Made by a program: the position numbers and the translations under genes. From Kaistella sp. 97-N-M2 (GTDB lineage Bacteria > Bacteroidota > Bacteroidia > Flavobacteriales > Weeksellaceae): DNA of 64,000 bases. Location of the stretch: positions 186,001 to 250,000 of the forward strand of contig NZ_CP090976.1 of NCBI RefSeq assembly GCF_021513235.1, given 5' to 3'. Under the pieces are notes generated by a model that searched no databases, was not told where the DNA came from, and worked only from the letters and a program-made list of their open reading frames with translations. This document shows, piece by piece, positions 18,156-27,357 of the stretch (the first letter of the stretch is position 1; every line of letters begins with the position of its first letter).

Positions 18156-21100
18156 ATGAAAAAAATTCTACTTCTTTTGTTTTTTTGTGGTTTCGTAACG
18201 CTCGTCTTCGCTCAAAAATTAATTTCAAATTCCAGCGCATTTTTTTACGAAAACAAAGGTCAATTGGTCGATCAGGCTGGTAAAGAAAATTCTGCCGTTA
18301 AATATCTGTTTCATTCCACCGGCTTAAATGTTCAGCTTAAAAACTCCGGTTTTTCCTACGACGTTTATGAAACCAGGAAAACTATTAAAAAGAAGCCGGA
18401 ACGAACAGAAAAGAATCTTCCAACCGAAGGTAAAAAACGTCCGGAATATGCTCTGAAAAATGAATATCACCGTGTAGATATTGAATTTGTTGGCGCTAAT
18501 AAAAACGCCCAAATTATTGCCGAAGGCCAATCAGAAGATTACGACAATTACTACAATCTACCCAATAATCCAAAAGGAGTCGAAAATGTTCACCGCTTCG
18601 AAAAAGTTACCTACAAAAATCTCTACCCAAATATTGATCTGGTATTTTTTAAGCCAAATGATACGCTGAAACCCATTGAGTACAATTTCGTCATCAATCC
18701 CGGCGGAAAAATTTCAGATATTCAATTAAAATTTACCGGTGCAGCGACCAGACTACAAGACGGAAAACTTTCGATGAACCTTCGTTTTGGCGAAATGCAG
18801 GAAAATATCCCACATTCCTGGGAAGAAATCGGAACTGCAAAAAATTCGATCGATGTTCAGTTTAAAGATTTAGGAAATCAAACATTTGGCTTTGCATCTA
18901 CAAAAGATATTTCAGATAAGACTATTGTGATCGATCCTGTTCCGACAAGAATTTGGGGAAGTTATTTTGGCGGAAATGGGGAAGAATATGCGTGGATTAA
19001 ACCTGATAAAAATAATAATATATATTTATTTGGATATTCAACAAGTACCAATAATGTTGCCACAGCAGGGAGTTATCAAACAAATTTAGCTGGAGGTGGA
19101 GATGCTTTTATTTCTAAAATAAGCAAAGATGGTCAGAGATTTTGGGGAACTTATTATGGAAAGCAGTATTTTGATGTTACAGGATCTGTAGACTTTGACG
19201 CAACTTTTAATGTTTATGCTGCAATCGTCGTTGAAAAACCAAATCCACTTTATCCCGGAAATCGCTATTACTTTTATCAAAAAGTCGTTTTTCTAAAGCT
19301 AAATCCAAATGGTACTTTACTTCTTGAAAATGAAATAGGAAGAGAAATAGGAAATCCTGCCTATTCTGGCTATAGTGACGAAACAGAAATAAACGATGTA
19401 AAACTGCATAATAATAAATTTTATATCACTGGAAAAACAAGATTAAATGTTTTTGGAACAGCAGGTGCATTTCAAGAAAACATTGGAGTGGGCGAAACTG
19501 GATTTTTAACAAAATTCGACGCGATTACGGGAGCTAACGATTTCTTCACCTATATCGGAGGTAATGGACCAAGTGCGATGTATAGCATTTTTAATGCGGA
19601 TGCTTCAGGTATAGAATTATCGGGAGTTTCACGAAGCACTAATTTTCCGATGATTGATGCTTTTCAGCAAACAAATAACGGTGGAAATCTTGGGAATAAT
19701 GGTCTTTATGTAAAATTTTCAGAAGCCGGAAATTTATTGAAATCCAGTTATTTTGGCAATGCAGAAAGTTATTTTTTCCTTTCTACACGTCGTTTTGGTA
19801 ATGAAGTGATGTTTGCCGGAAAAATGTATTCTCAAAATAAACTGTGCTATTTTCTTGTAGATACCGCTATCAATACTGTCAAAGATTATAAGGAAGTAAG
19901 TATTTATAACAGCGATGGAGATATTTATATTGACAAGGATAAAAATATTTTTGCATCAGGTCGCGCAAGTCCAAATGATCCTTGGGTCAATCAACAAACT
20001 ACAACTGGGGCATATTTACCACAGATTGGAAAATATACTTCGACGTATTACACCAAATACGATTCGAATTTTCAAAAAATTTGGTCCACCTTTTATCAGG
20101 GGAATGGTGGAACACAACTTGGAATGATCACCAAAGATTATGACAATTACCTTTATTTATGGGGAATGTCATCAAAAAATTACACGGGTATTGCAACGCC
20201 CGGAACTTTTCAGCAAACTACACACACGAATAATAATGATATGTACATCGCCAAATTTGCAGATTGTGCATCAAATGTTACAATTTCTTTTGTTCCAACT
20301 TGCATCAATCAAAACCTTCAGTTAAATGCGTCGGGCGGAACAAGCTACGAATGGTTTGGCCCAAATGGTTTTCATTCCTTCCTTCAAAATCCTGTCATCA
20401 ATAATGCGCAGTCAACCGACTCCGGCGAATATTTTGTCAGAATAACGGGAGGACAATCCTGCGGCGGAATCTTTACTTTAAACATCAATATTGGCAGTCC
20501 GACTTTGCCCGTATTAGATATTCCCAATTTGCCCGTTCTCACAGGTTTCTGCAGCGTAACCGTGACGGTGATCCCAACAGCCACTACGGGTTGCGGAACA
20601 CAGATCAGTGCTACCACAACCGATCCGCTTGTCTACAATTCTCCTGGAACCTACGTGATTCACTGGAACTATGACGACGGAAACGGTCATCAGCTTTCAC
20701 AAAATCAGACCGTCAAAGTGCAGGGAAGTCCGCTGCCCACCGCAAATTCGCCACAAAACTTTTGCCTTATCGACTCACCCAGGCTTTCTGACATTCAAAT
20801 CACAGGTACTGCCATAAAATGGTATGATCTGGTTGGCGACCCTTTAGATCCGAACCTGCTAATCGCGGGCAGTTCAAAATATTACGCCACGCAAACACTC
20901 AACGGTTGCGAAAGTGCAAAACTGGAAATTTTGGTTAATGTTAATGATCCTTTTCCGCCAACCGGTAACCTAAACCAGGATTTCTGTTCGGCACAAAACC
21001 CTACCGTTGCCGACATCGTTGTTTCCGGCCAGAACGTTATTTGGTACAATGCGTCGGGGCAGGTTGTTGCGCCTGCTGCTCCACTTATCGGAGGCCAAAC

Positions 21101-22130
21101 CTATTACGGAACGCAGACGGTGAATGGCTGCGAAAGTCTGCAGAGAATTCCTGTGACGGTTTCTGTGTCTAATGGCGGCATTCCGGCAAATGATTATGCA
21201 ACCGCATTTTGTAACGATACCACTGCCAACACGAAGCAGGAAAACCTTAACAATTACAAAGACAATATGGTGGCCAATTCATCGGTTTATACTTTTGAGT
21301 TTTTCGATGAATTTAATCAGACGGTTCCGAATCCTGCAAGCACGACTTTAAATATTGGCGAAAATATCTTCCACATAAAAGTCACAAATTCATTAGGCTG
21401 TTTTGTAGAAGTTCAGTTGACTTTAACACTAAATTCAAAACCGCTACTCAATTTGCGTGACCGAGAAGAATTTTGCGACGGACAAAGCCTGACGCTCAAT
21501 GCCGGTGCAGGTTTTTCATTTTATGAATGGACCAAAGAAGGTTCCGCAGTTCCCTTTTCTGACCAACAAATTATAGAAGTAACCGAAGCCGGAAATTACA
21601 CGGTGAAAGTCCGAAACACTTCCCAGTGCGAAAACACTGCCACCGTTGCCGTCTCAAATTCTGTGCTCGCAACCATTCTGCGCGTGGATATTGTAAACAA
21701 CACGGCTACAGTGATTCTTTCTGATACTGGCAATTTTATTTATACTTTGGATCATCAAAGTTCGCAGACTTCAAATATTTTCAGCGGCCTCAAAAATGGC
21801 AATCATACGGTTTCAGTAAAAACTGCAGGCGGCTGCATCATCGGCCAGATCGATTTTACCCTATTTAATGTCAACAACAGTTTTACACCAAACGCCGACG
21901 GCATCAATGATACCTGGAAAATCAACGGTCTCGAAAATTATACCAATTCAGAAGTTTTAATTTATGACCGACACGGAAAAAACGTTTTATCGAAAATCAC
22001 AAACGGCGCTTTCGAGTGGGACGGAAAATTTGAATCGCGCACCCTACCCACCGGAAATTACTGGTACGTCATCAAAGTATCCGACGGTAGAATTCTGAAC
22101 GGCTGGCTCCTCCTTAAAAACAGAAATTGA
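18156..22130 (+). CDS. T9SS-exported large surface protein with gliding-type C-terminal domain
   Basis: A 1324-residue secreted protein. A signal peptide (MKKILLLLFFCGFVTLVFAQ) is followed by an N-terminal domain with FYENKGQLVD (about 30) typical of DUF7948-type proteins. A repeat-rich beta-propeller-like region follows (WGSYFGGNGEEYAW near 270, then several WGTYYG/SYFGNA motifs of SBBP-repeat character). Ig-like/PKD-like modules with paired cysteines come next (SGGTSYEWFGPNG near 730, SAQNPTVADI). The protein ends with a gliding-motility-associated type B T9SS domain: NSFTPNADGINDTWKI, VLIYDRHGKNV, WDGKF, LPTGNYWYVI. It should be secreted through T9SS and stay at the surface. The in-frame TTG at 18153 is rejected as start; the ATG at 18156 begins the signal peptide. 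Ligand unknown. Confidence 0.88.
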   Translation: MKKILLLLFFCGFVTLVFAQKLISNSSAFFYENKGQLVDQAGKENSAVKYLFHSTGLNVQLKNSGFSYDVYETRKTIKKKPERTEKNLPTEGKKRPEYALKNEYHRVDIEFVGANKNAQIIAEGQSEDYDNYYNLPNNPKGVENVHRFEKVTYKNLYPNIDLVFFKPNDTLKPIEYNFVINPGGKISDIQLKFTGAATRLQDGKLSMNLRFGEMQENIPHSWEEIGTAKNSIDVQFKDLGNQTFGFASTKDISDKTIVIDPVPTRIWGSYFGGNGEEYAWIKPDKNNNIYLFGYSTSTNNVATAGSYQTNLAGGGDAFISKISKDGQRFWGTYYGKQYFDVTGSVDFDATFNVYAAIVVEKPNPLYPGNRYYFYQKVVFLKLNPNGTLLLENEIGREIGNPAYSGYSDETEINDVKLHNNKFYITGKTRLNVFGTAGAFQENIGVGETGFLTKFDAITGANDFFTYIGGNGPSAMYSIFNADASGIELSGVSRSTNFPMIDAFQQTNNGGNLGNNGLYVKFSEAGNLLKSSYFGNAESYFFLSTRRFGNEVMFAGKMYSQNKLCYFLVDTAINTVKDYKEVSIYNSDGDIYIDKDKNIFASGRASPNDPWVNQQTTTGAYLPQIGKYTSTYYTKYDSNFQKIWSTFYQGNGGTQLGMITKDYDNYLYLWGMSSKNYTGIATPGTFQQTTHTNNNDMYIAKFADCASNVTISFVPTCINQNLQLNASGGTSYEWFGPNGFHSFLQNPVINNAQSTDSGEYFVRITGGQSCGGIFTLNINIGSPTLPVLDIPNLPVLTGFCSVTVTVIPTATTGCGTQISATTTDPLVYNSPGTYVIHWNYDDGNGHQLSQNQTVKVQGSPLPTANSPQNFCLIDSPRLSDIQITGTAIKWYDLVGDPLDPNLLIAGSSKYYATQTLNGCESAKLEILVNVNDPFPPTGNLNQDFCSAQNPTVADIVVSGQNVIWYNASGQVVAPAAPLIGGQTYYGTQTVNGCESLQRIPVTVSVSNGGIPANDYATAFCNDTTANTKQENLNNYKDNMVANSSVYTFEFFDEFNQTVPNPASTTLNIGENIFHIKVTNSLGCFVEVQLTLTLNSKPLLNLRDREEFCDGQSLTLNAGAGFSFYEWTKEGSAVPFSDQQIIEVTEAGNYTVKVRNTSQCENTATVAVSNSVLATILRVDIVNNTATVILSDTGNFIYTLDHQSSQTSNIFSGLKNGNHTVSVKTAGGCIIGQIDFTLFNVNNSFTPNADGINDTWKINGLENYTNSEVLIYDRHGKNVLSKITNGAFEWDGKFESRTLPTGNYWYVIKVSDGRILNGWLLLKNRN

Positions 22131-22222
22131 AATTTTGAATCTTTCTCCAGCCAACAAAATAGTAAATCCTTCGGAATCGATTTTGAAATTTAAGAAAGGA
22201 TTCTTACTTTTGCGCCTGCGTG

Positions 22223-22296
22223 CGGGATGTAGCGCAGCCTGGTAGCGTACTTGCATGGGGTGCAAGGGGTCGCTGGTTCGAATCCAGTCATCCCGA
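22223..22296 (+). tRNA. tRNA-Pro (anticodon GGG)
   Basis: A 74-base cloverleaf. The acceptor arms CGGGATG / CATCCCG pair fully, with discriminator A. The D arm starts AGCGCAGCCTGGTAGCG, the anticodon stem is CTTGC / GCAAG with loop ATGGGGT (anticodon GGG, decodes CCC), and the T arm is CTGGTTCGAATCCAG. CCA is not encoded. It lies between the large surface protein gene and cvfB. Confidence 0.95.
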
Positions 22297-22353
22297 CTAA
22301 AAAAAAGAGCAGATTTATTTTCTGCTCTTTTTCATTTGTTGCTTTTAACGAAA

Positions 22354-23190
22354 TTATTTTTCTCCCTCCAGAAGTTGGATCTTATCCTCCAGGATATCAA
22401 TTTTTTTATCGCGGTACAAACCGCCGATCGCTTTTTTAAAGTTTTTCTTACTCATTTGAAGTTCATCTTTAATCTCTTCCGGCGTGGATTTGTCGGAAAG
22501 ATACAGCAAACCGTAATTCATTTCGAGTTTGTCTAAAATGATTTTCTGAAATTCGTCGATATTTTCGTACCCTTCCGGCTGTAGCGAAACATCAATTTTA
22601 CCGTCTTCGCGGATGGCTTTGATGAAACCGATTTCTTCACTCAAAGGAAAGAGTTTTTTATAAACATCCGAGGTGTAGATCAGGCCAATGTATTGTTTGT
22701 TCACGATGACATTCCAACCCAATTCGCTTTCACCCATCACGATTAAATGGACTTTTTCTCCTTTTTGCAGAGGAAGATTCTCGTAATGCGGATTTCTTTT
22801 GAATCTTGTTGTTCCCGTAATTAAGCCTAAAATTTCATCTACATAAACATAAACCACATATTTTTTACCTTCAATGATTTTGGCTTTCTGCTGTTTGTAC
22901 GGAACAAAAAGATCTTTGATGATTCCCCAGTCCATAAAGGCGCCGGTGGGCAGACTTTGTACGCACGTCATCATCGCAAACTCGCCTACTTCGGCGTTCG
23001 GCTTTTCCGTTGTGGCTTTTAATTTATCGTCGTCCTGATAAACGAAAACCTCCATTTCAGACCCAATTTCGGCATCTTCAGAGGCGAAAATTTTGGGTAA
23101 AAAGGCTCTGTTTCCATTTTCGTCTTCCAGAAATAAGCCGGAATAATTTTTTTCTGCGATTTTTAAAGTTTGTGTCAGCCCGATGTTCAT
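22354..23190 (-). CDS. CvfB family S1-like RNA-binding protein
   Basis: A 278-residue protein of the CvfB family: tandem S1-like OB folds followed by a winged-helix domain, known in Gram-positives as an RNA-binding regulator. Here one sees MNIGLTQTLKIAEK and GLFLEDENGNRAFLPK at the N-terminus, KYVVYVYVDEILGLITGT (about 111-128), an S1-like strand set GFIKAIREDGKIDVSLQPEGYENI in two parts (about 196-218), and a C-terminal wHTH-like KSTPEEIKDELQMSKKNFKKAI. The frame extends 13 codons upstream, but the ATG at 23190 fits the family start and the promoter. A -7 box lies 38-46 bp upstream. Role in this organism is unknown. Confidence 0.88.
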   Translation of the reverse strand: MNIGLTQTLKIAEKNYSGLFLEDENGNRAFLPKIFASEDAEIGSEMEVFVYQDDDKLKATTEKPNAEVGEFAMMTCVQSLPTGAFMDWGIIKDLFVPYKQQKAKIIEGKKYVVYVYVDEILGLITGTTRFKRNPHYENLPLQKGEKVHLIVMGESELGWNVIVNKQYIGLIYTSDVYKKLFPLSEEIGFIKAIREDGKIDVSLQPEGYENIDEFQKIILDKLEMNYGLLYLSDKSTPEEIKDELQMSKKNFKKAIGGLYRDKKIDILEDKIQLLEGEK

Positions 23191-23228
23191 AATAAAAAGT
23201 TCCTGAAAAGTGAATAGTTGTAAGGGCA

Positions 23229-23236
23229 CAAAGATA
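23229..23236 (-). promoter_or_regulatory. Putative -7 box of cvfB
   Basis: Minus-strand TATCTTTG fits TAnnTTTG and lies 39 bp upstream of the ATG at 23190. It overlaps the extended open frame, which supports the shorter start. Confidence 0.5.
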
Positions 23237-23293
23237 AGGTATTTTCTGAGGAACTTTCGGGAATGGTTGTTGCTTGCTGAAAAGAAAAATATA

Positions 23294-24301
23294 ATGAAAA
23301 CGCTTCTTACTTATACCCCCGACCTCGACGAACTTTCCTCTGCAGAAAAGAACGATTTAGCAAAAGCCATAACATCGGTTGAAAAATTCATCAAAAGTTC
23401 CTCAAAAATAAGCGACGTTAATTACGCCACACGCGATGCACACTCAAAAACGTATGCAACGGCGAACGGAGTTTTAAGAGTTTCCGAAGATTTACCCGAA
23501 TTTATACAAGAAATTTTTAAGGAGAAGGAATATGATCTTATCGCAAGATTCTCCAACGCGAATCTCGTCATCAACAAAAAAGGAAGGGACGTTCCAGCCT
23601 ACGGTTTTTCCCTGAAAATTAAAGATATTAACGGCAGGGATGCTAACTTTCCATTGGTCAATTTCCCGTTATTTCCAACCAACTCTCCCTCGACTTTTCT
23701 AAGGTTTTTCACGTCGGTCAACACTTTTTTGGTTACGAAGCAGGATAATTTTTTAGTTTCCGCTTTGGATTTGCCTTCTTTACTAAAAAATGGATTGCCG
23801 TTGTTTGCCTCGCTGTTATCAGGGGATCTTATTAAAGAAATAATAAAACTGATCCGCAGACGTAATCACTTCTTCTTCTCCTTCCCTTACGGGGGAATTG
23901 GCTGCTATCGTCTGGGAAATTACGTGATGAAAATCGGATTGCAACCCGTTCGCAATTTAGGGAAAACAGGTAAGGATGAACCGCAGAAAAAATCGGTCCC
24001 GGATTTTATTTCGCTTCACGATTCCGAGTTTATGTTAACGGTCAAAATGTGCGAAAATCAGAAAGATCAACCCGTAAATAATTTAATGAAAATGTGGAAA
24101 AATGCGCCGGAATATACCTTAGGAAAAATTACAATTCCAAAAAATTCCGCACTAAACTCTTCCAGTCCCGATGTTGAAAATTTAAATTTTAATCCTTTTG
24201 AGAATGCGCAAACTTTGCAGCCTGTTGGGAAGATTCAGCAAACCAGGAAGAAGATTTATGAAGCCTCCATTTCGACTCGAAATAAGCTGAATGGAATTTA
24301 A
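23294..24301 (+). CDS. Catalase-like heme protein
   Basis: A 335-residue protein with catalase-superfamily features but much shorter than a true catalase (about 480+). RDAHSKTYATANGVLRV (about 56-72) corresponds to the distal-His segment of catalases, ARFSNANL (about 93-100) to the conserved RFS block, and the C-terminus NFNPFENAQTLQPVGKIQQTR to the catalase LxFxPxxxxxxxxPxGxxxxxR pattern. CYRLGNYVMK (about 213) is the region where the RLGxNY pattern lies in catalases. Small catalase-like proteins include peroxidases and allene oxide synthase-like enzymes, so peroxidase activity is possible but unproven. The open frame continues upstream to a TTG at 23210; the ATG at 23294 is chosen because the family homology begins there. 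The gene is divergent from cvfB. Confidence 0.75.
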   Translation: MKTLLTYTPDLDELSSAEKNDLAKAITSVEKFIKSSSKISDVNYATRDAHSKTYATANGVLRVSEDLPEFIQEIFKEKEYDLIARFSNANLVINKKGRDVPAYGFSLKIKDINGRDANFPLVNFPLFPTNSPSTFLRFFTSVNTFLVTKQDNFLVSALDLPSLLKNGLPLFASLLSGDLIKEIIKLIRRRNHFFFSFPYGGIGCYRLGNYVMKIGLQPVRNLGKTGKDEPQKKSVPDFISLHDSEFMLTVKMCENQKDQPVNNLMKMWKNAPEYTLGKITIPKNSALNSSSPDVENLNFNPFENAQTLQPVGKIQQTRKKIYEASISTRNKLNGI

Positions 24302-24309
24302 AATTAAAA

Positions 24310-24337
24310 AAAGAGAAGCCGAAACTTCTCTTTAAAT
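24310..24337. terminator. Bidirectional terminator, near copy of the one at 25587
   Basis: A 9-bp stem AAAGAGAAG / CTTCTCTTT with loop CCGAAA, A-rich on the left and T-rich on the right, lies between two convergent genes. Confidence 0.8.
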
Positions 24338-24356
24338 TTGTAATCACCCTATAACC

Positions 24357-25357
24357 TTATTTTTTGATGAACGGAATGTTCTGCGCTTGCTGCTGCGTGC
24401 CCGAGAGATTTAAAATATAATTTCCCGCGGGAAGATGGTTCATATTTACCTTTCCAGAATCGAGCAGCGTTGAACAGACCAATTTGCCATCCAGCGTATA
24501 AACTTTCACGAATTCGTATCCCGTAAGATCGCCGGTGAAAAATAGATTTTCAGACACCGGATTTGGATAAACGCGAATGCTTTTTTTCGCCGCATTTTGA
24601 TTCGTACCAAGTGTTGTAATATTTTGCGCGACGGCAACGCTGGTAGTTTGGTTGATGCCAAGAAGCGGTACAGAGATCGTTGCAGTTGTGGACGTAAAGA
24701 TGGGATATCTGTTCGTATTGTTATAATAGGTGTAAAAAGTGCTTACTAAGGTTCCGACCGCAAAAGATAATTGGTATCCGTACTTTGGTAAAGGTTATAG
24801 TTTTGAACCGTTTTTACACGTAAAATATTTCCAAAGGTCTGCAAACCAAGTAAAAGCGTACCGCTCGCGTCGGCCGTCGTCGTAATATTCCCTTTGAAAA
24901 GACCAGAAACGGTTCCGGTGCTGAAACTTCCTCTCGCGGTGTCGGTAGATGTATCTCCGAAAGCCGTGGGGAATGTTAAAAATACAGCATTGTCTGCACT
25001 AAAATTTAAAACCGCACCACCTACGTCTGCTCCTGTAATTTCCAATTGTGTAGCCGTCGATTTATAAAAGACGTCGTTTCCGTTTCCGTCCTCAAATTTT
25101 ACGGTGGTCCCGGAAAAGGCCGTAAGTTCGCCGGGAGAAGGTGCCGAAACCTGTGCTGTGATGAGCGCCCCATCGGTAAGCGCGCTGTTATCGAAGGTGA
25201 CATTCATTCCCGTTGCAGAATTGTCGGGTACGCCAATCAGATTTTTACTGCTGATGGTGTTTCCTACCAAATAATCGTTGTTCGCTTTGGTAAGCGTGGT
25301 CTGCGAAAAAGCGGTCGCGCCCCAGGCAGAGAAAAGGAGTACATAAAAATTTTTCAT
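24357..25357 (-). pseudogene. T9SS-sorted secreted protein, frameshifted
   Basis: Together two frames encode one protein of about 333 residues. The N-terminal part (24746-25357) has a signal peptide (MKNFYVLLFSAWGATAFSQ) and a beta-rich domain with Thr/Ser/Gly repeats (LTAFSGTTVKFEDGNGN, ADASGTLLLGLQTFGNI). The downstream frame continues YQLSFAVGTLV, a linker, then a type A T9SS domain: VYPNPVSENLFF, FVKVYTLDGKLV, LPAGNYILNLSGT and the terminal KK. The shift lies near 24774-24776 (GGATACC on the coding strand; one added T gives STDYQLSFAVG). The product would be secreted by T9SS and anchored or released. No enzymatic domain is visible. An indel in the assembly is likely because both parts are well preserved. 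Confidence 0.78.
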
Positions 25358-25586
25358 CGTTGTGTTATTTCTAACGAAGTTACAAATAAGTCAAATTCCA
25401 AAAGAAAATTTTTACAGCTTTTGTCCGGCGAAATAGGGTTTGGATGGAAACTTTTTCGCGGAAAAAAGGAAAACGAAACCTCTCTTTTAATTTCTTTTTC
25501 CCACGGATGCACGAATTACGTTCGAAAAGTTTTTCTTCTTTTATATCTTTAAAATTTTATGCATTCGTGCTTTTAATTCAATAAAA

Positions 25587-25614
25587 AAAGAGAAGCTGAA
25601 ACTTCTCTTTTAAT
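25587..25614. terminator. Hairpin terminator downstream of lpdA
   Basis: Stem AAAGAGAAG / CTTCTCTTT with loop CTGAAA, nearly the same 24 bases as the hairpin at 24310. On the minus strand it is followed by seven T, so it can end the lpdA transcript. Confidence 0.7.
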
Positions 25615-25647
25615 ATGATTAAAACAATTAAAATTTTCAACGTAAAC

Positions 25648-25671
25648 GAACAAGTTTCGATCTGTTGCTAC
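25648..25671. repeat. Degenerate copy of the 32-bp hairpin repeat
   Basis: These 24 bases match the core of the repeat at 25710 (GGACAAGTTTCGACTTGTCC then CTAC) at 19 of 24 positions by eye. The right arm has lost pairing. It looks like a decayed unit 62 bp upstream of the intact triplet. Confidence 0.5.
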
Positions 25672-25709
25672 GCGAAATTTTTCTTGGTTCTTTAACTTTT
25701 TACCTGGCA

Positions 25710-25805
25710 ATTGGACAAGTTTCGACTTGTCCCTACTGATTATTGGACAAGTCCCGACTTGTCCCTACTGGTTATTGGACAAGTCCCGACTTGTCCCTAC
25801 TAGAA
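25710..25805. repeat. Three tandem 32-bp palindromic repeats
   Basis: Units begin at 25710, 25742 and 25774, exactly 32 bp apart. Each has a perfect 8-bp inverted repeat GGACAAGT / ACTTGTCC around a 4-base loop (TTCG in unit 1, CCCG in units 2 and 3), followed by CCTACTG(A/G)TT. The third unit runs over the stop codon of lpdA at 25800-25802, so it forms the last codons of that gene. As RNA they would form three successive hairpins at the 3' end of the lpdA message. Confidence 0.9.
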
Positions 25806-27203
25806 ATGTAACGCCCTTTTCCCCGTCGCATCTAGAGCCGCTTCTTTCATGGCTTCTGCATACGTGGGGTGCGCGTGAGACATTCTCGAAATATCTTCTG
25901 CACTTGCGCGGTATTCCATAGCTACAACCGCTTCCGCAATTAAGTCTGCCGCTCTCGCGCCAATCATGTGAACGCCCAGAATTTCGTCGGTTTTTTCGTC
26001 GGCTATAATTTTGATGAAACCATCAACATCACCCGAAGCACGGCTTCTTCCTAAAGCTCGCATGGGGAAATTACCAATTTTAATGGCAACACCTTCTGCT
26101 TTTAACTGCTCTTCCGTTTTTCCGACGGCCGCAACTTCCGGCCACGTGTAAACAACGCCCGGAATTAAATTATAATTGATGTGAGGTTTTTGTCCGGCAA
26201 TAAGTTCAGCCACCAAGGTTCCTTCTTCAGAAGCTTTGTGCGCGAGCATGGCACCGGCCACCACATCTCCGATGGCGTAAATATTCGGAACATTGGTTTG
26301 TAAATGTTCGTTCGTTTTCACCATTCCTCTTTCCGTCAGATCGACGCGAGCTTTGTCTAAGCCAAGTCCTTCAGTATAAGCTTTTCTACCCACCGAAACC
26401 AGCACGTAATCGCCTTCGAAAACGACTTCCTCCCCTTTTTTATCTTTTGCCGTTACTTTTACCGTATCGCCGTTTCTTTCCACCGACTGAACGCCCGTAG
26501 AAAGGTTAAATTTCATACCTTGTTTTCTCAGAACTTTATTTAATTCTTTAGACAAAGAAGCATCCATGGTTGGGATAATTTTATCCATAAATTCTACCAC
26601 CGTTACTTCAGAACCCAATCTTTTATACACCGAACCCAATTCGAGACCGATAACGCCGCCGCCGATGACGATCAAGTGTTTCGGAATTTCTTTCAGTTCC
26701 AAAGCTTCTGTAGAAGTGATGATTCTTTCCTTATCTAAAGTAATAAAAGGCAAATTGCTCGGTTTAGAACCCGTTGCGATAATCGTATATTTAGAATCGA
26801 TGGTTTCTGCAGAACCATCGTTTTTTGTCACTTTTATTTGAGTTGCAGATTCAAAACTTCCCACGCCTTCAAAAACGGTGATCTTGTTTTTATCCATCAA
26901 AAACTGAATACCTTTCGTGGTTTGATCTACCACTTCTCTTTTACGAGCGATCATGCGGGACAAATCTGCCACCGGATCATTAATGATAATTCCGTGATTG
27001 GCGAAATCGTGTTTGGCGTTATAAAAATGCTCCGAAGAATCCAACAGTGCTTTACTCGGAATGCATCCTACGTTCAGGCAAGTGCCACCCAAAACGGAAT
27101 ATTTCTCGATAATTGCTGTTTTGAAACCCAGTTGTGCGCAACGAATTGCGGCAACATAACCTCCGGGACCGGAACCGATTACGGTAACATCGAATTGACT
27201 CAT
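25800..27203 (-). CDS. lpdA: Dihydrolipoyl dehydrogenase
   Basis: A 467-residue E3 flavoprotein that reoxidises dihydrolipoamide in the pyruvate and 2-oxoglutarate dehydrogenase and glycine-cleavage complexes. FAD motif GSGPGGYVAA at 10-19; redox pair C42/C47 in GGTCLNVGCIPSK; NAD motif IGGGVIGLELGSV (about 175-187); second FAD contact YAIGDVVAGAMLAHKASEEG in two parts (about 309-328); the partner-subunit catalytic pair H445/E450 in HAHPTYAE. Full length. The last codons and the stop lie within a palindromic repeat. No E1/E2 gene is nearby. A TAAATTTG box lies 34 bp upstream. Confidence 0.97.
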   Translation of the reverse strand: MSQFDVTVIGSGPGGYVAAIRCAQLGFKTAIIEKYSVLGGTCLNVGCIPSKALLDSSEHFYNAKHDFANHGIIINDPVADLSRMIARKREVVDQTTKGIQFLMDKNKITVFEGVGSFESATQIKVTKNDGSAETIDSKYTIIATGSKPSNLPFITLDKERIITSTEALELKEIPKHLIVIGGGVIGLELGSVYKRLGSEVTVVEFMDKIIPTMDASLSKELNKVLRKQGMKFNLSTGVQSVERNGDTVKVTAKDKKGEEVVFEGDYVLVSVGRKAYTEGLGLDKARVDLTERGMVKTNEHLQTNVPNIYAIGDVVAGAMLAHKASEEGTLVAELIAGQKPHINYNLIPGVVYTWPEVAAVGKTEEQLKAEGVAIKIGNFPMRALGRSRASGDVDGFIKIIADEKTDEILGVHMIGARAADLIAEAVVAMEYRASAEDISRMSHAHPTYAEAMKEAALDATGKRALHF

Positions 27204-27236
27204 ATTGATCTTTTTATGATTGAATTAAAAGTAGGG

Positions 27237-27244
27237 CAAATTTA
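27237..27244 (-). promoter_or_regulatory. Putative -7 box of lpdA
   Basis: Minus-strand TAAATTTG fits TAnnTTTG and is 34 bp upstream of the lpdA ATG. Confidence 0.45.
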
Positions 27245-27357
27245 CAAAATATTTTCCCGTTCTGTGTTGTGGAAATATAGATTTTCCTCGATCTTATTCC
27301 GAGGAATGAGGAACGAATGACGAGGCAATCTGTTGAATAAAAAGCTAATATTTCTTA

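Larger units (their letters stand above)
25358..25799. other. Intergenic region rich in hairpins
   Basis: This 442-bp gap holds no convincing gene. It contains inverted arms GCACGAAT / ATTCGTGC (25509-25516 and 25563-25570), the terminator at 25587, a degenerate repeat at 25648 and the hairpin triplet at 25710. Short open frames across it have no recognisable features. Confidence 0.6.

Noticed and set aside
25710-25805. CRISPR array
   Set aside because: Units are directly adjacent with no unique spacers; each is a palindrome. No cas genes are in the window.
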